From assembly GCA_013399855.1 (NCBI GenBank), contig VXAY01007011.1:401128-465127 (forward strand): a stretch of DNA of 64,000 bases. Reading direction: 5' to 3'. Below are positions 52,080-63,339 of this stretch, piece by piece. Within the stretch, counting starts at the first letter, position 1; each line of letters opens with the position of its first letter. Below the pieces are notes generated by a model. It did not search any database. It was not told where the DNA came from and saw only the letters and a list, made by a program, of their open reading frames with translations. The position numbers and the translations under genes are program-made. The DNA is from Oxyruncus cristatus. Taxonomy: Eukaryota > Chordata > Aves > Passeriformes > Cotingidae.

Positions 52080-52440
52080 GGAAGCCAGCGTCACCAGCTC
52101 TGCAGGAGGCACCGGGCACCACAGCTCCAGTGGCACCACTGCCCAGACGACCTGGCACAACACGCTCGGAACACTAAAGGAAAGCAAGCACCGGGGCTCC
52201 CGCCCGATTGCCCAGGTCTGTGTGGGGACGGGACGAAGGCCCGGCGGGCGGGACGCCCCCTGCTCGCCCTGCCCACGGCCCGTGGAGCGCGACATGGCCG
52301 CCGCTNAGGTGGCGCCGGGCAGAGCCTGCGGCCCGTGCCCGGCCCGCTCCCGGGAGACCGCGGCGTTCGCGGGCCGCTCCCGGGACCATCATCCCTAAGC
52401 AGCACCAGAGCCGGGGCGGTTAGCTGCATTGCGCCGGATT
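52080..52440 (+). promoter_or_regulatory. CpG island with a well-placed ATG; probable promoter or first exon
   Basis: About 360 bp of GC-rich, CpG-dense DNA bounded by AT-rich sequence on both sides. It includes CCCGGCGGGCGGGACG, CCGCGGCGTTCGCGGGCC and CCGGGGCGG stretches. On the plus strand an ATG at 52294 has a strong context (GCGACATGGCC) and opens a 34-codon frame (M-A-A-A-X-V-A-P...) ending at 52398. The fifth codon contains the unresolved base 52306, and an AG|GTGGCG donor-like site follows it, so a short first coding exon is possible. Minus-strand frames are also open, as expected in such DNA. The gene is not identified. CpG islands normally mark vertebrate promoters, and strand is a weak inference from the ATG. 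Confidence 0.5.
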
Positions 52441-54954
52441 GAATTAATTTAAAGATACATGCTTTTATTTACCCACTCAGTTTGGGATCCCATAGAAATA
52501 CTTCTTCGCATATTCAGTGTTATTATGACGGCCTGGGATCTGTGTCGCTCACACTCCCAAAATCTTTGTGTTAAAATAACATTTTTTTTGTGGAGCAAAT
52601 TTGCAACACATAAGTGATATTTCAATCCACTATTTCAGCCATTGTGGCTTTGTTTGTTTGCTTGCTGTTTAAACCTCCCTCTTGTGCACCAGCAAAAGCA
52701 AACACAACCCTCACCAAGCAGCACTTCCATCTCCAAAAGGGACCCTTGTGAATTCTCCCAAACCTGTTCCCGGCCCCAATGTCCCAGTGAGGGGCTGCAC
52801 AGTGGTCACAGTCCAAGCCGTAGGCTACTTGACCAAGGAGTTGCCAAGCGCAGCCCTGTCAGAGCTCCCATGTTCACGCCAAAGTTTTGGTCCTTCCTGA
52901 GCCCCACGGGACTTCACACTGGGCCTTTGCACCCCCTCCAGCTCTGGGCAGTGGTCAGTGCATGCCTCACCCTGCTCCCGTCTCCACTGGCAGAACCAAA
53001 GTGAGCCAAGCAGCATCTCTCTTCCCTGGGCTTGGTGCAGAAGGTCGGCAGCACCAGACACACCCAGCTCCAGGCCCCCATTTACTCTGTCACAGCTGGA
53101 TCCACACCAGCTCCTCCACGGGAGCGAATCAGGATCTGCACTGCTCCCACTTCTGCTGGAAGCTGAGTCCTTCTCCATTGCCTTTGTGAGCCCAAACTCC
53201 CTGGAAAGGACAAGGAAGAATTCAGAGTAACTGCAGCAAAGAGAGTAGTTCACTATCCCACGGGCTTCCGTTCCAGCTGTGTTCATCTTCTTGGGCTGCT
53301 TGTGTGTGTGTTTGAACACCTCATGGAAAGGAATGGGCCACTTCACTCTTCTCTAGGTCTCCTGTGTGCCAGCACCTTAATTTCTGAGGTGCAAGGCACA
53401 ACCTTGGAGCAGAGGTTGTAATCTTTTCTCCGTTCCTTTGCTTCTCACAGCCTCTAGCCTGCCTTGAGGTGTGCCTGCACCCCTCCCAGATCCTTCACTT
53501 TCCCAGTTCACTGCCAGCCTTCACTGCCAGCCCTTCCTGCTTTCCCCGAGAAGGAGTGAAATAAAGCACCACGCAGTCCTGCGTGGGATGTCTGCACACA
53601 TGTGTGAGACTGGCAGCTGCTGCGATAGGGGACAGAAAACGGGGGTATGGTGGGATGGTGTGGTGAAGGAAGAGTCAGAGCTGCGGTGCTGGAAATAAGG
53701 AGAAACAAGAGCCCTGTGGTGGGTGAGCGCTGTGAAAGCACCACGAGGCACAAATGGCACAACAGCACAAGAGGGAGAGAGAGAAAAAGCAGTGGGAGCA
53801 GCATCCCTAGCTCACCTTCCTTAAAAATGCATTCCCAACAATCACTTCCACAATCACCTCCAAATTGCTTCTGAATGCCCTGAGGTTCAGCCTTTGAGTC
53901 TTGTTCCTCTGCCCTGAGGTTCAGCTTTTGAGTCCTGTTCCTCTGTGAGGAGAAGGGCTCAGGAGTGAGATGTGCAGGCACAGTGAAAGCTCTAGCATGC
54001 AACCAGTCACCATTTTGAGCAGGAGAATCATTGTTAAAGCTGCAGAAGCAGTGACAGAGAAAAAACTGTACCAGAGTACTGAAAGGCTTTAAGAAATTTG
54101 TTGGGATGGGGTTGGGGAGGGGGGGGGAAGGGGAGGAAGTAAGGACATGGAATATTGCAAAACTTTATTAAGGTGGAGTAAAGGTTGATTAGTGGTCATG
54201 CCCTTCCAAATTATAGAGTGCCTAGATATGAACTGTGAAAAGGAAGAATTGCACTTTTGAGCACCAGCTCAGTAGAGACCAAATCTGATAAGCTGATCCT
54301 AAAGCTGTGCACACTCACCTCCTAGGAACTCTATGGAAATGGAGGCCGTGAGCACAGCTGAATAAAGAGTAATACACACACTTTGTATAGGCAAGGCTTG
54401 AGAGTAGGTCACAGTCTGATCAAGCTGGTGCATCTGGCATGCTCTTACAGACCAAAGTAGTGATGTTCCCTCCTCCTTCCCTGCTCCTGAATGAAGTGCT
54501 AGCTGTTATCACCCTTCACCCTTTCCCCTAGGATCTTTTCTGAGAGCTAGTTTACACCACAAAGAATTTTCCAGTATAGTTGTAATTATGAAAACTGTGG
54601 GGTCAGCACAATTTATTCCAGTATCATTTTTGCCAGTATTGTTAAACCTTTCCTTCAAAGGACAGAAAGTATTTTTGAAAAAAAATTTTTTTGTTAGTCA
54701 TTGTTTACTCGGGCTTCGTTCAGCCTGTTCTTTTCACATGGCTGCCTGAAAAACCTACTTGGCCAACAGATCTAGCCTGGTCTTCTCATGAAACTCTCTC
54801 TGCACTCTCCCCTTATTAAATGCTGTCATGTATGGTACCACAAAGCTGGCAGTTGCCAGGGCCAGTTGCATGCCCTTTCTCTGGCAGCACCAACAAAATT
54901 GATTGGTTTAGGAATCATCGAGGGGAGTGCTTTGCACTGAATACTAAAATCCTA
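52441..54954. other. GC-moderate stretch with overlapping open frames, no gene recognised
   Basis: 52640-54000 is richer in GC than average, which explains the many overlapping frames on both strands (for example plus 52642-53004, minus 52825-53346, minus 53508-54002). None shows a recognisable domain. A short TG repeat lies at 53301-53312 and a G-run at 54120-54127. A 34-base tandem duplication at 53877-53944 is listed separately. Confidence 0.45.
53877..53944. repeat. 34-bp tandem duplication
   Basis: Two directly adjacent copies, 53877-53910 and 53911-53944, differ at only two positions (CAGCCTTTGAGTCTTG versus CAGCTTTTGAGTCCTG). The high identity shows a recent local duplication, perhaps a two-copy minisatellite seed. 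Confidence 0.95.
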
Positions 54955-55155
54955 AGCAGTTTAGCATAGATACATCTGTACTAGCAAAACACTACTGTCT
55001 GCTAGTAGAATAAAACCACCTCCCACCACTGTCATAAAATATTATTGGTAAAAATACTATTTTACTGGTACAACTATGTCTCTACCAGAGGCTTCTGTTG
55101 ACACAGCTATGCCTGCCAGATCTGGCATCTCTTTACAGCTATGCTAGTAGACGTC
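54955..55155. repeat. Old archosaur MITE-like repeat
   Basis: Blocks GCATAGATACATCTGTACTA, CTGGTACAACTATGTCTCTA, CCAGAGGCTTCTGTTGACAC, AGCTATGCCTGCCAGATCTG and CAGCTATGCTAGTAG resemble a palindromic interspersed repeat family I remember from turtles ('ggtacagctatgtcg', 'accagggcttctgccg'). Several AGCTATG/CATAG-type words occur in opposite orientation at the two ends, as expected for an element with inverted repeats. It is diverged and noncoding. The family is not named and rests on memory. Confidence 0.45.
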
Positions 55156-56534
55156 AGTCCTGTGAATGTGATCTTGGTCTTTCAGGAAACACATTCACCT
55201 CTTTTCAACTCACAGTGACAACTCCATCCCATAACTGCATACAGTACAGTTATTCTTAAGACAGTAAATGCAAATGGATTTCCAAATGCATTTTGTAATT
55301 CAAATCAGTGAAACAACATCATATTCTTCTGTTCCTTCCTTACAGTTACTTTATGCAGATTCATAAAATTTAAGGTCAAAAGATACCTTTAGGTAACATT
55401 ACCTGAGGTATAGCACAGGTCAAGCAATTTTACATAATTAACCCTCATGATTCATAGATGAGCAAGCATCTTCCAGAAATCGTTTTTGAGTCAAAGACAC
55501 AAAGTGATGAAGTCACCATTTGCTTTACTGGCTTATAAGTTTTGCCTCATGTCTGAATCCAGAGCCATAATAACATGCTTTGAACTCTGTGATGCCATCT
55601 TCTGTGCGGATGCCTCTCCTTGGAGCTTCTCCTCTCTCTGATCCTTTCTTTGATCATTCTTTGACTCCTCCTATCTTCATTCTTCTAGGTAACATTCTAA
55701 TCTCTTTTCCAGCAGCAGACCTGTCATCACTCTTCCGGAGCAGCATAAACCATCAGGCTCATGCACTAAGACATATCCTCCCCACCTTCCAATGTCCTCT
55801 GCAGGGAACAGGAGAACACCCTTGTGACAGCACTGTGCTCAGTGGCTACTGTCAGCTCTGTGAGTGGGGCTGAAATACCACCAGCGGGGTGGTATGTATT
55901 TTTACGTTCTATTTTCTGGCTGCCATGCCAAGTGTTTATACGCACTGATCTCCAAGCTCTGCAGAGGTAAAAACCATGCCTGGGCAATAACAACTCTGCA
56001 TTTGTTAGGTCTGGGGATATTTCATATATATAAATCTTAGTAAATTTAGTCCAAAATGCAGAAAGTAAGGATTTTGACTCATATATATTTGTAGGTACAA
56101 AAGTACACTTCATATTAAATTCATATTATTAAAGCCCTTACAGGAGAATCAGCCAAGCAGAAGATGAATAGCTTAAAAAGAGATACCATTGTGATTACAG
56201 AAAGACAAGAAAAACAAACAAAATTCCTTCTTACTTTCATTCTTTCTATCCCATAAAGTGTTTATGAGCAACTGGGTTTAACTATTCCTACCTGCACTGA
56301 AGTAATCAATAAAGGAACACTTTATATAGAAATAATGCATTTTCTGCAGTTATAGCTAAACAGAAGAGATTTGAACAAATTCCTAAGGATCTGCTTTCAT
56401 TACTGAGGAAGATTCTGAATTTTTAGCTCTGCACATAACCAGCTGAATAGCCTGTAACTCGATTTTTATTAACATCCAGTTGTATGTCACATATCTCAAA
56501 GTCCAAGTCCCCCTATGTATAGTGTTGCTGAGTA
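55156..56534. other. Gene-poor stretch
   Basis: The plus frame at 55580-55873 contains an ILLGNILISF stretch that superficially resembles the endonuclease motif of L2-like LINEs, but the flanking match is too poor to call. No other feature is recognised. Confidence 0.4.
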
Positions 56535-56895
56535 CTTGACATCAGATAGCTGGCAATTTTCTCAATATGATGTATAACAAGTGACTTTATTGGGGTAATT
56601 TAGGACAGACCCTGTAGAACATGTAGAAGAGTTCTTGGCTGGGAGCTGTTTCTCCAAATCTATCTGAGAAATGGCTTGCAATCTTACTCATCTTCACAGG
56701 TGCTTGATGCCATTGATTTACAATTTTATATTGCAATTCTAACAGGTTAGCTGAAATAGAGCACACACGTATGAAGGACATTATTGAGTCCAATATCTCC
56801 AGCTCAAGAGAATGAGATAGTTCCCTTTCCCATTTAATCATAAATGTTTCTTTAGTGGGCAATAAAGAAAAAGCAATGGCTTTATACAATCACCC
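56535..56895 (-). pseudogene. Decayed L1-type LINE ORF2 C-terminus
   Basis: The minus-strand frame from about 56889 to 56587 reads YKAIAFSLLPTKETFMIKWE, then a cysteine-serine block with L-L-E-L-Q-Y-K-I-V-N-Q-W-H, then APVKMSKIASHFSDR, then L-F-Y-M-F-Y-R-V-C-P-K-L. This is the order of conserved positions at the end of L1-clade reverse-transcriptase ORF2 (K-W-E-x-x-L; CSxS...E-x-Q-x-K...W/Y-H-x-x-P-V-x-M; a final C-P-x-L). Continuing past the stop at 56584-56586, codons give SHLLYIILRKLP, matching the V-x-x-I-I-x-x-I that follows. The CWRGC-type cysteines have been lost (R-F-G-E-T at that point). A stop lies just upstream of the YK block. It is a dead fragment of roughly 360 bp. L1-clade elements are nearly absent from birds, so it is probably an ancient amniote relic. 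An L1-related Tx1 lineage is possible. Confidence 0.55.
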
Positions 56896-58140
56896 CACAA
56901 TGTTCTGAGATTCATTGCTAAGGAATAAGATTTGCTCAGATAAAAAGGATTCTCTAATACAAGCAGATTTAACATCAGACTGAATAAAGAAACTCCTGAA
57001 CTGGAAGTAAAGAAGCAAAAAGGAAAGTCTAGCATGTTCCACCTTTGTTGTATTTCTAAGTGAAATGCGAATTTGTTTTTACTGAAGGATTGAGATAAAT
57101 ATTCCAAATAAATGAAATCAGTTGTTTCTGCAATCTTTTGAGAGAATTGGAGCAAAACCATAATATATTTAGAAAAAGAGGCAGATTACTTTTAAAGCTG
57201 GTACAGATTCCATCCCAGGAACAGAGAACTTGGTTCAGGTCTGGTCATAAAAACTGCAGTTTTCACACCTTCCAACTCATGATCCCTCTGTTTTCAAAAC
57301 CTAGCTCAAAAGTCAGTTCCCCTTAGCTGACTAATGAGCTGGATTTATACATCTGTAACAGAACCCACCATACTCAAGAGGCTTGAATAGTGCTTTTAAT
57401 GATTCCCTTTCCTGCCCAAGTAGAGTTAGCAATAAGTTTTTGAAACAGGATGGAGCATTGAATGGGGTGAAGTTGACAATAATGAACTTCAAAATAGACA
57501 TAAAATACAGATCACCTAATTCATTGATACTGAGCCAATCTAATTAATCAGCAGTGTATTTCAAATACATGACTCCACTGAGCTGAGCAAATAAGATCCC
57601 TATATAAAAATCATACGTATTAAAATTAAATTAGCAAAGTGTCTAGTATTGGCCTCACTTTGCTCCCGCTGACTTTGATTCTTCTGTTGCAAGGTACTTT
57701 GAGAATTCCCATTCAGTGGGACCAGCCCTTCAATGAAGAGCAAAAAACACAAAGTGATTGTGATGACTCTACATTACGTGGCCTTTCCCAGAATGAGTGC
57801 AGTCCCTGATTTCTAGCTGGTGAGAATCACCATGGGTAACGGTTCCCAAACTAGGTTTCTTTCTTCTTGGACATATGCATAGTAAGTTTACATCCAGCAC
57901 AGAATGGTGTGGCAATTTAAATTTAAATGTGGTCAAATGAAAACCACATTTGTCCAATCCTCTGGATGAGATGAAAACAGCTGTAACACAGCAAGAAGAT
58001 ATGCACACATTTCATTTTCTTATGAAGTCCACTGAATAGATTAGAAAAATCTTAATAGTATTTGTATATTACTTTTTTTAAGAAAGAGAGAGAACTCAGA
58101 ATTTTTCTGTTCACTTAGAATCCACCAAGAGAGATAAAAT
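56896..58140. other. Gene-poor stretch, possible conserved noncoding DNA
   Basis: No exon is recognised, and I could not extend the L1-type fossil upstream with confidence. 57500-57660 carries TAAT/ATTA homeodomain-like words (CTAATTCATTGATACTGAGC, CCAATCTAATTAATCAGCAG) in non-repeat sequence and could be a conserved noncoding element. Confidence 0.3.
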
Positions 58141-58159
58141 ATTAGGGATGGTCTGTTTG

Positions 58160-58380
58160 GAATGAAAAACAAATAGCAAAAAATTAATTAGCATACAAAG
58201 AAAGTCTATTGTCAGTCCCTGAGTCTTTGCTGCCTCTGACTATAGCATCTGGATTTGTTAATGCAGATGACTCACATTGTTAAGTCTTTGTTAAATAACT
58301 AGATGATATTTTGGATTAATAAAATGGTCTTTCTAATTTTAATAACATTTCTTTTTAAAATTAGGCAAGAAGAAACAGAT
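58160..58380. promoter_or_regulatory. Candidate conserved noncoding element
   Basis: Non-repeat, non-coding sequence with a high density of homeodomain-like words: AATTAATTAGCAT at 58181-58193, GTTAATGCAGATGACTCAC near 58258-58276, GGATTAATAAAATGG and CTAATTTTAATAAC near 58313-58346. Developmental enhancers of vertebrates often look like this. The call rests on appearance only. Confidence 0.25.
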
Positions 58381-61300
58381 GTTTTAAACAGTCCAGTCCT
58401 CACCACACAGTAGATGCTCCAGTCTGTCACTAAGTTTCATGATTTAACAGGAGCAAGGACTACAGGAATTAGAAAGCATTTTCAGGATCCCACCCTAGAT
58501 TAGTAGCATATTGAGATTTTTCAGATCTGCAAATCTTGAAGTAGTTTACATCCAGGATATATATATAAATATAACCCTTCTCTTACGTGAGTTTAGTTCT
58601 TAGCTTAGTTGAAGCAGGGAGCCAGCTATGGGGGATGCTCTTCTTGAGAAATACTTTGCCCTCACAATGAGGATTTGACCGTGGCTTTGACAATCAGACA
58701 TGTTGTGGCAGAAAGGATGTGAAAGTGAAGTACCCTAACGGCAGTTGGTGGTGACGTGCTGTTTGCTGAGGACAGGAGTAAGCTCCACATGTCCGTGGGG
58801 GCTGCGTGCATGACTGACAGTTTACTGCACCTCTCAGGAGCCCAGCCTTCCCTTATGCTGGCCCCCTGGAAACAAAGCCATGGCTGCCCCTTCTCCAGCT
58901 GGTGTGGAGCAACCTCATCCAAGCTAACCTCTCACTGTGAATCTAGAGATTGCAGGCATTTCAGCTGCCTCCTATGCAAGGAGCATTCCCACCTGAAACT
59001 AGGAGAAGGATCACAAGCTCACTTTTGCAGCTTTCAGGCTCCATTGAGTCTCTGCATGAGCAAGGATGATGGACCAGCAGTTGTAATACAAACCTGGGAC
59101 TCTGGAGATGTACAATGATTCAGTATATGCTTCACAAGTGTACATCCCATTGATGCAGTAATAGAAAGAATATAATAAGAAGTTAATAAAGAAATAAAAG
59201 ATGGCAAATCCCACACCCTGAAGCTTTTACTGCTCCAGGCCTGACATGTAAAGAACAGATAAACTCTCTTAGCTGACATGTAACTGCCTCTACATCACCA
59301 TGACCAACATTTAGGGCCTAAATGGATGGAGTCCCTCAGTACATCAGAAGTTGTGTTTATTGAAGAGGTTACTACCACCTGCCAGCTGTTTATTGCCCCT
59401 CTGCTGGAGTTCGCTGTCTCCTCGGATCTGTTGGCTCACTTTATCCTAATCTTATTTAGGCAAATAGGTCTGAGCTAATGCAGATAGTTTAAATAGTGAG
59501 TCTGGTAACTTGGCTCATTTAACCTGAAAAAGGTCGGTGAATACTCATACTAGCAACTGTACTAACAGATGTGAGGAGCATTAATATCTGACGGGGGGCT
59601 GCCAACAAAAAATGGGGACAGTGACTTTTTTCACTGCCACAGCTGGGCTTTGGAAAAGAGCACCTGTTTATAATCTTAGGACATACATTTCTTTTGGCAG
59701 TAGTACTGGTTAAACAGATCCTATTATCTCCCTCTGCCACCAAACCTTCTCTTTGGTCAAACACTAAGAAGCGGGTAACAGCCTCATGCACTCTACCCCT
59801 TCTCTTCCCCCTTCCTGTTATGCCAGCACTACTGTTTGGGCCGTTGGGTGAGTCAGTGCAAGGATCTGGATAAAAATAGGCTTTCTTTCTCCCTGCTTGG
59901 GTTGCTGGCACACCATGCAGCTGTGCAGACCGTTGCATCAGCACCCCCAAGGTCCATGCCAGGTGACTGTGACAGTCAACATAGAGCTGCTGGAGCTGGT
60001 GCTGCAGCTGAAAGAGATGTTCATGCGGTCATGGTATTCCTCCCGTGTACCTCATTTCCTTGATGGTGAAGTGGGAGTATCTGGACTTCTCAGTTTGCAG
60101 GAGTGCTTAAAGGGTAAACATATCAAAGCAACAGCTCTCAAACCAGAAAGTTGTCCCCTTGAGAAAGCACAGGATGTACCAGGCTGGAATGGAGAAGGTT
60201 CAGGATACTTTCATCTGACCTCTCCCGTCTCTCTTCTCCTTCACCCTCTTTCAGCCTTTGCAGCTTCTCCTTCTTGTCCCCAGGAGCATTCACTTTGTGT
60301 CCCATGTGCAGAGGGGCTGAAAAAAATTCACACTGTGGTGGACATTGTTGGAACTTGGAAGACAGGATTACAGTACAACTGATATTTATGAGTGATACAG
60401 CATGAATGTACTTCAGGAGGCTAAGGCAGCTGAAAGTTGGGCTGCAGGAATTCGGGATTTCACAGAGAGCAGACATGCATGCACGTGTAAAAGGGTGGGG
60501 AATGAAGATAAGGTGGGGAAAAAAGGGAATTATAGACTATTACAGCAAAGGAGAAAGGTGGGGCTTCCACTAAAAGACTCAGAGCTGCTGTATTCAAGAT
60601 TGTAAATGGTAAAATACTACAGAAATGGGTCATTAATAGAGTGCATCAGGCAAAATCATAATTTTGTCACCCTTGTAAAAATTCAGAATTGCATATACAC
60701 TATAGTGATAGAAAAGAAAATCAGTTTGCAAAGGAAAAATACTGTGCCATCTCCTATTAAAATCCGTGCATTTCTGGCTGTATATAAAAATATCCTACAG
60801 ACAAATTACTTTACTTGGTTAAGACAGGGAGGCCACAGTATTCTGTTTCTAGAAACAGCAATTGATAAATACTGTGATATATAAAATGTACGGCCATAGA
60901 GGGGAAAAAGTTTAGGAAAGAAAACTAAGGCTTTTTATTTTTCTTGGAACATCCAGTGTGTTTACAGCTAAGGTACCAATCTCATTTATTTTATGGGTGC
61001 GAAAGCTGTGTACTGTCAGTTTGACTGTTTCTTCCATGTATCAGTCAACCCTGCATGCTACAACTGACGACAGGAAGGATCTCCAACCACTGTGTAGCTA
61101 ACAGCAAATATTTCTTTTGGTTTCCCATGTGTCTCTTGCCCATCAGAAAAGATTTGTAAAGGTAGGAGAATGGGAAAACACCTCGGCAGAGAACTCTATG
61201 ATTAGTGTTATATTGATTCTCATTTAAATTTTCTAATTTATAAATAAATGTGACCATAAATTATGAATTTAAAGGAAAGCTGGCCTTTTTCTAAATTCTT

Positions 61301-61510
61301 CCAAAATGCAATGATGTTCTCAAACAATGGCATAGAATCCAGAAATATTAGTGTAATTCAGGTTAAGGTCTCAGATTTCACTGGTGGGTAAATCCCGAAA
61401 TCAACAACCCCTCCTGTTACTGCCAAGTAGAAGATTTTGGTTTGATTTAGAAAATTGGTGGGGTTGCTATCTCACCAAAGTACAGACTCAAGAGCTGTTT
61501 TTTCCTAGAG
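58381..61510. other. Gene-poor stretch with chance frames
   Basis: The longest frames are plus 59897-60382 (161 codons) and minus 59519-59950 (143 codons), on opposite strands and adjoining. Neither has recognisable domains or splice signals. No RNA gene or transposon is identified. Confidence 0.45.
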
Positions 61511-61640
61511 GCCTCAATCCACAGAAGCACTTGATCAGGGCTTAACTTTAAGGAAGCGAGTGATCTTATTGACTTCAATGGATGATTCACATTCGTAAAA
61601 TTGAGGTATTTAAGCATTCTATTCAAGTGGTCTAAATCCA
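61511..61640. repeat. Old archosaur palindromic repeat centred on ATTGACTTCAATGG
   Basis: A left arm (CCTCAATCCACAGAAGCACT...GGGCTTAACTTTAAGGAAGC...) and a right arm (ATGATTCACATTCG...ATTTAAGCATTCT...AAGTGGTCTAAATCCAG) are diverged complements of each other around TTATTGACTTCAATGGAT at 61566-61583. I remember the intact form, with arms reading roughly 'aatccagcaaagcacttaagca-tgcttaactttaagca', as a common palindromic repeat of turtles and crocodilians. It is noncoding. The minus-strand frame crossing it (61447-61677) is chance. Confidence 0.6.
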
Positions 61641-62880
61641 GCATGTTGCATTTCCATAATAAAATCATGTATGACATTCTCGAGATGGAGATGGTGATGT
61701 TTTGAAGTCCTTTTGTTTACACATTTCCAGAAGAAATTTATTAAATTGCCCAGGATTAGTGGTTGCTAAAGAATGGATTTTAATTAAATGGTAGAATGTG
61801 TCACTCTCTACATGTTTTAGGCCACAATTTGTTGGCATAAACCACATTTTTTTTTCTAAGTTCATTATGACCAGCTAAAATAAAGTTATTACACTTACCT
61901 ACAGGCTATACACCTAAGAGATTCTGGCTTATCACCTGGATATCTACAGTAGTAGTTTACATACTACACTTGTGACTGAAATGTAAATATTATGCAATAA
62001 AGAAAACACCACTATGTTATACGTTGAACACATTAAAGTGAAATCCCATTACTCTAGCTCCAAATACCAAGCTAAAGCAGCCCTGAGTTGGCTGCTTACT
62101 TTTCTGTGATGTGATATATGCCTTATTGAAATAAATTAAAAGATTTACGCTGACTTCGGAATGATTTCGATTGAATGTTTAACTAGTAAAAGAAATGATA
62201 ATTTAATAAAAGCCCACATACTTCTCTCTTTTTTCCTCATTAAATCTAATGCAAATCTAAAAGAAGGAAACTGAGAATTACAGTGAATTTGACAACTGTT
62301 TCATCAAACTGTGCAGTGGATCTAAACATAAAGCACAACAAGAACCCAGCAAAAAAGCTTTTTTTTTTTTTTTTTGTACGCAGGGGTTTTTAAGACTCTT
62401 GTGGGTACTCGGGTCAAATCCAACAGGCTCTTGAACCTCTGACTGGATTTTTACCTTGCTTCCCCCCCCAATTAAATATTTCTCCCAACACTGTAGCATA
62501 ACACCTTGGACCTATTACAACATTGGTTTGTTTTCCGTTTCTCTCTTCGCTGTTACTCTTTGTATGATCTGGAAGGCGCTGCAATGACCAAATGGAAGGA
62601 TGGCTGCCGTACTGCTGGGAAAGACACCTAACTTCCATGGGGTTGACCTACAGACAGGTGGCCTAGGGGCTCTGTATGAATGCTGTAGCCAATGAAATAA
62701 ACAACTTACCAATAGTAAGTTTAGAAAATTATGTTATCTTGAAAGGGGATCCCAGAGCACCAGAGTTCCTAGTTTATCAGAAAAAAATCCAGAGAAAGAA
62801 ACCACACTTGGACAACATTGGTTTATAGAAAATAATTAAACTGAAGGAACAATGAAATTGGAACTAAAGTTGAAACTGCA
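61641..62880. other. Gene-poor stretch
   Basis: No gene is identified. A 17-base T-run lies at 62359-62375 and a C-run at 62462-62469. Minus frames at 62278-62712 are chance-like. Confidence 0.45.
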
Positions 62881-63095
62881 CACTTGCGATATCAAATATC
62901 AATGCAATCGCTTCGCAGCAAATAATATGCATGGCAATTAGAGCATTTTTACATTATATTATAATAAATTCATAATTCATGCATACAATGAGAGCTTTTG
63001 GAAAGGAGCATTTGAATTTAACAAACGCTACCACTCATCATCTGAGCAAAGATGGCAAAAGGAATTTCAACATTATTTGCGATCTAGAAAATTGA
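62881..63095. promoter_or_regulatory. Candidate conserved noncoding element
   Basis: Non-repeat sequence with retained CpGs in an AT-rich setting (TTGCGATATC, CAATCGCTTCGCAGC, AACGCTACC, TTTGCGATC) and compact factor-like words (AATAATATGCATGGCAATTA at 62920-62939, TAATAAATTCATAATTCATG at 62962-62981). TTGCGAT recurs at both ends (about 62885 and 63077). There is no coding frame of note. The texture is that of a developmental enhancer, and conservation cannot be judged here. Confidence 0.3.
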
Positions 63096-63339
63096 ACCAT
63101 CGTTGTTGCTTTGTGTTGTGCTTCCCTTGCACAGACTGCAGTGCCTTCTGTCTGCTTTAGGGTGTGGCATCTGCCATTGGGGAGGAAAAACTGGCATGTG
63201 TTGCCTTTTATAGCAGACTGATTTCATTGTGCTGAGGGCCTCAATTTTATAGCCTCTTAGTTCCAATCTTGTAGTCGAGTTGCTGAAACAAATGGGAGGA
63301 AAAAGAGTTAGAGGTATGAACTCTTCAGTTTAAAGCCTC

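Noticed and set aside
55580..55873. Possible L2-like LINE endonuclease fragment (ILLGNILISF)
   Set aside because: Only about ten residues resemble the G-D-F-N-I-H motif, the key Asp-Phe is absent and flanks do not match convincingly.
59897..60382. 161-codon plus-strand frame beside a 143-codon minus frame
   Set aside because: No known motif, no splice signals at suitable positions and no codon bias.
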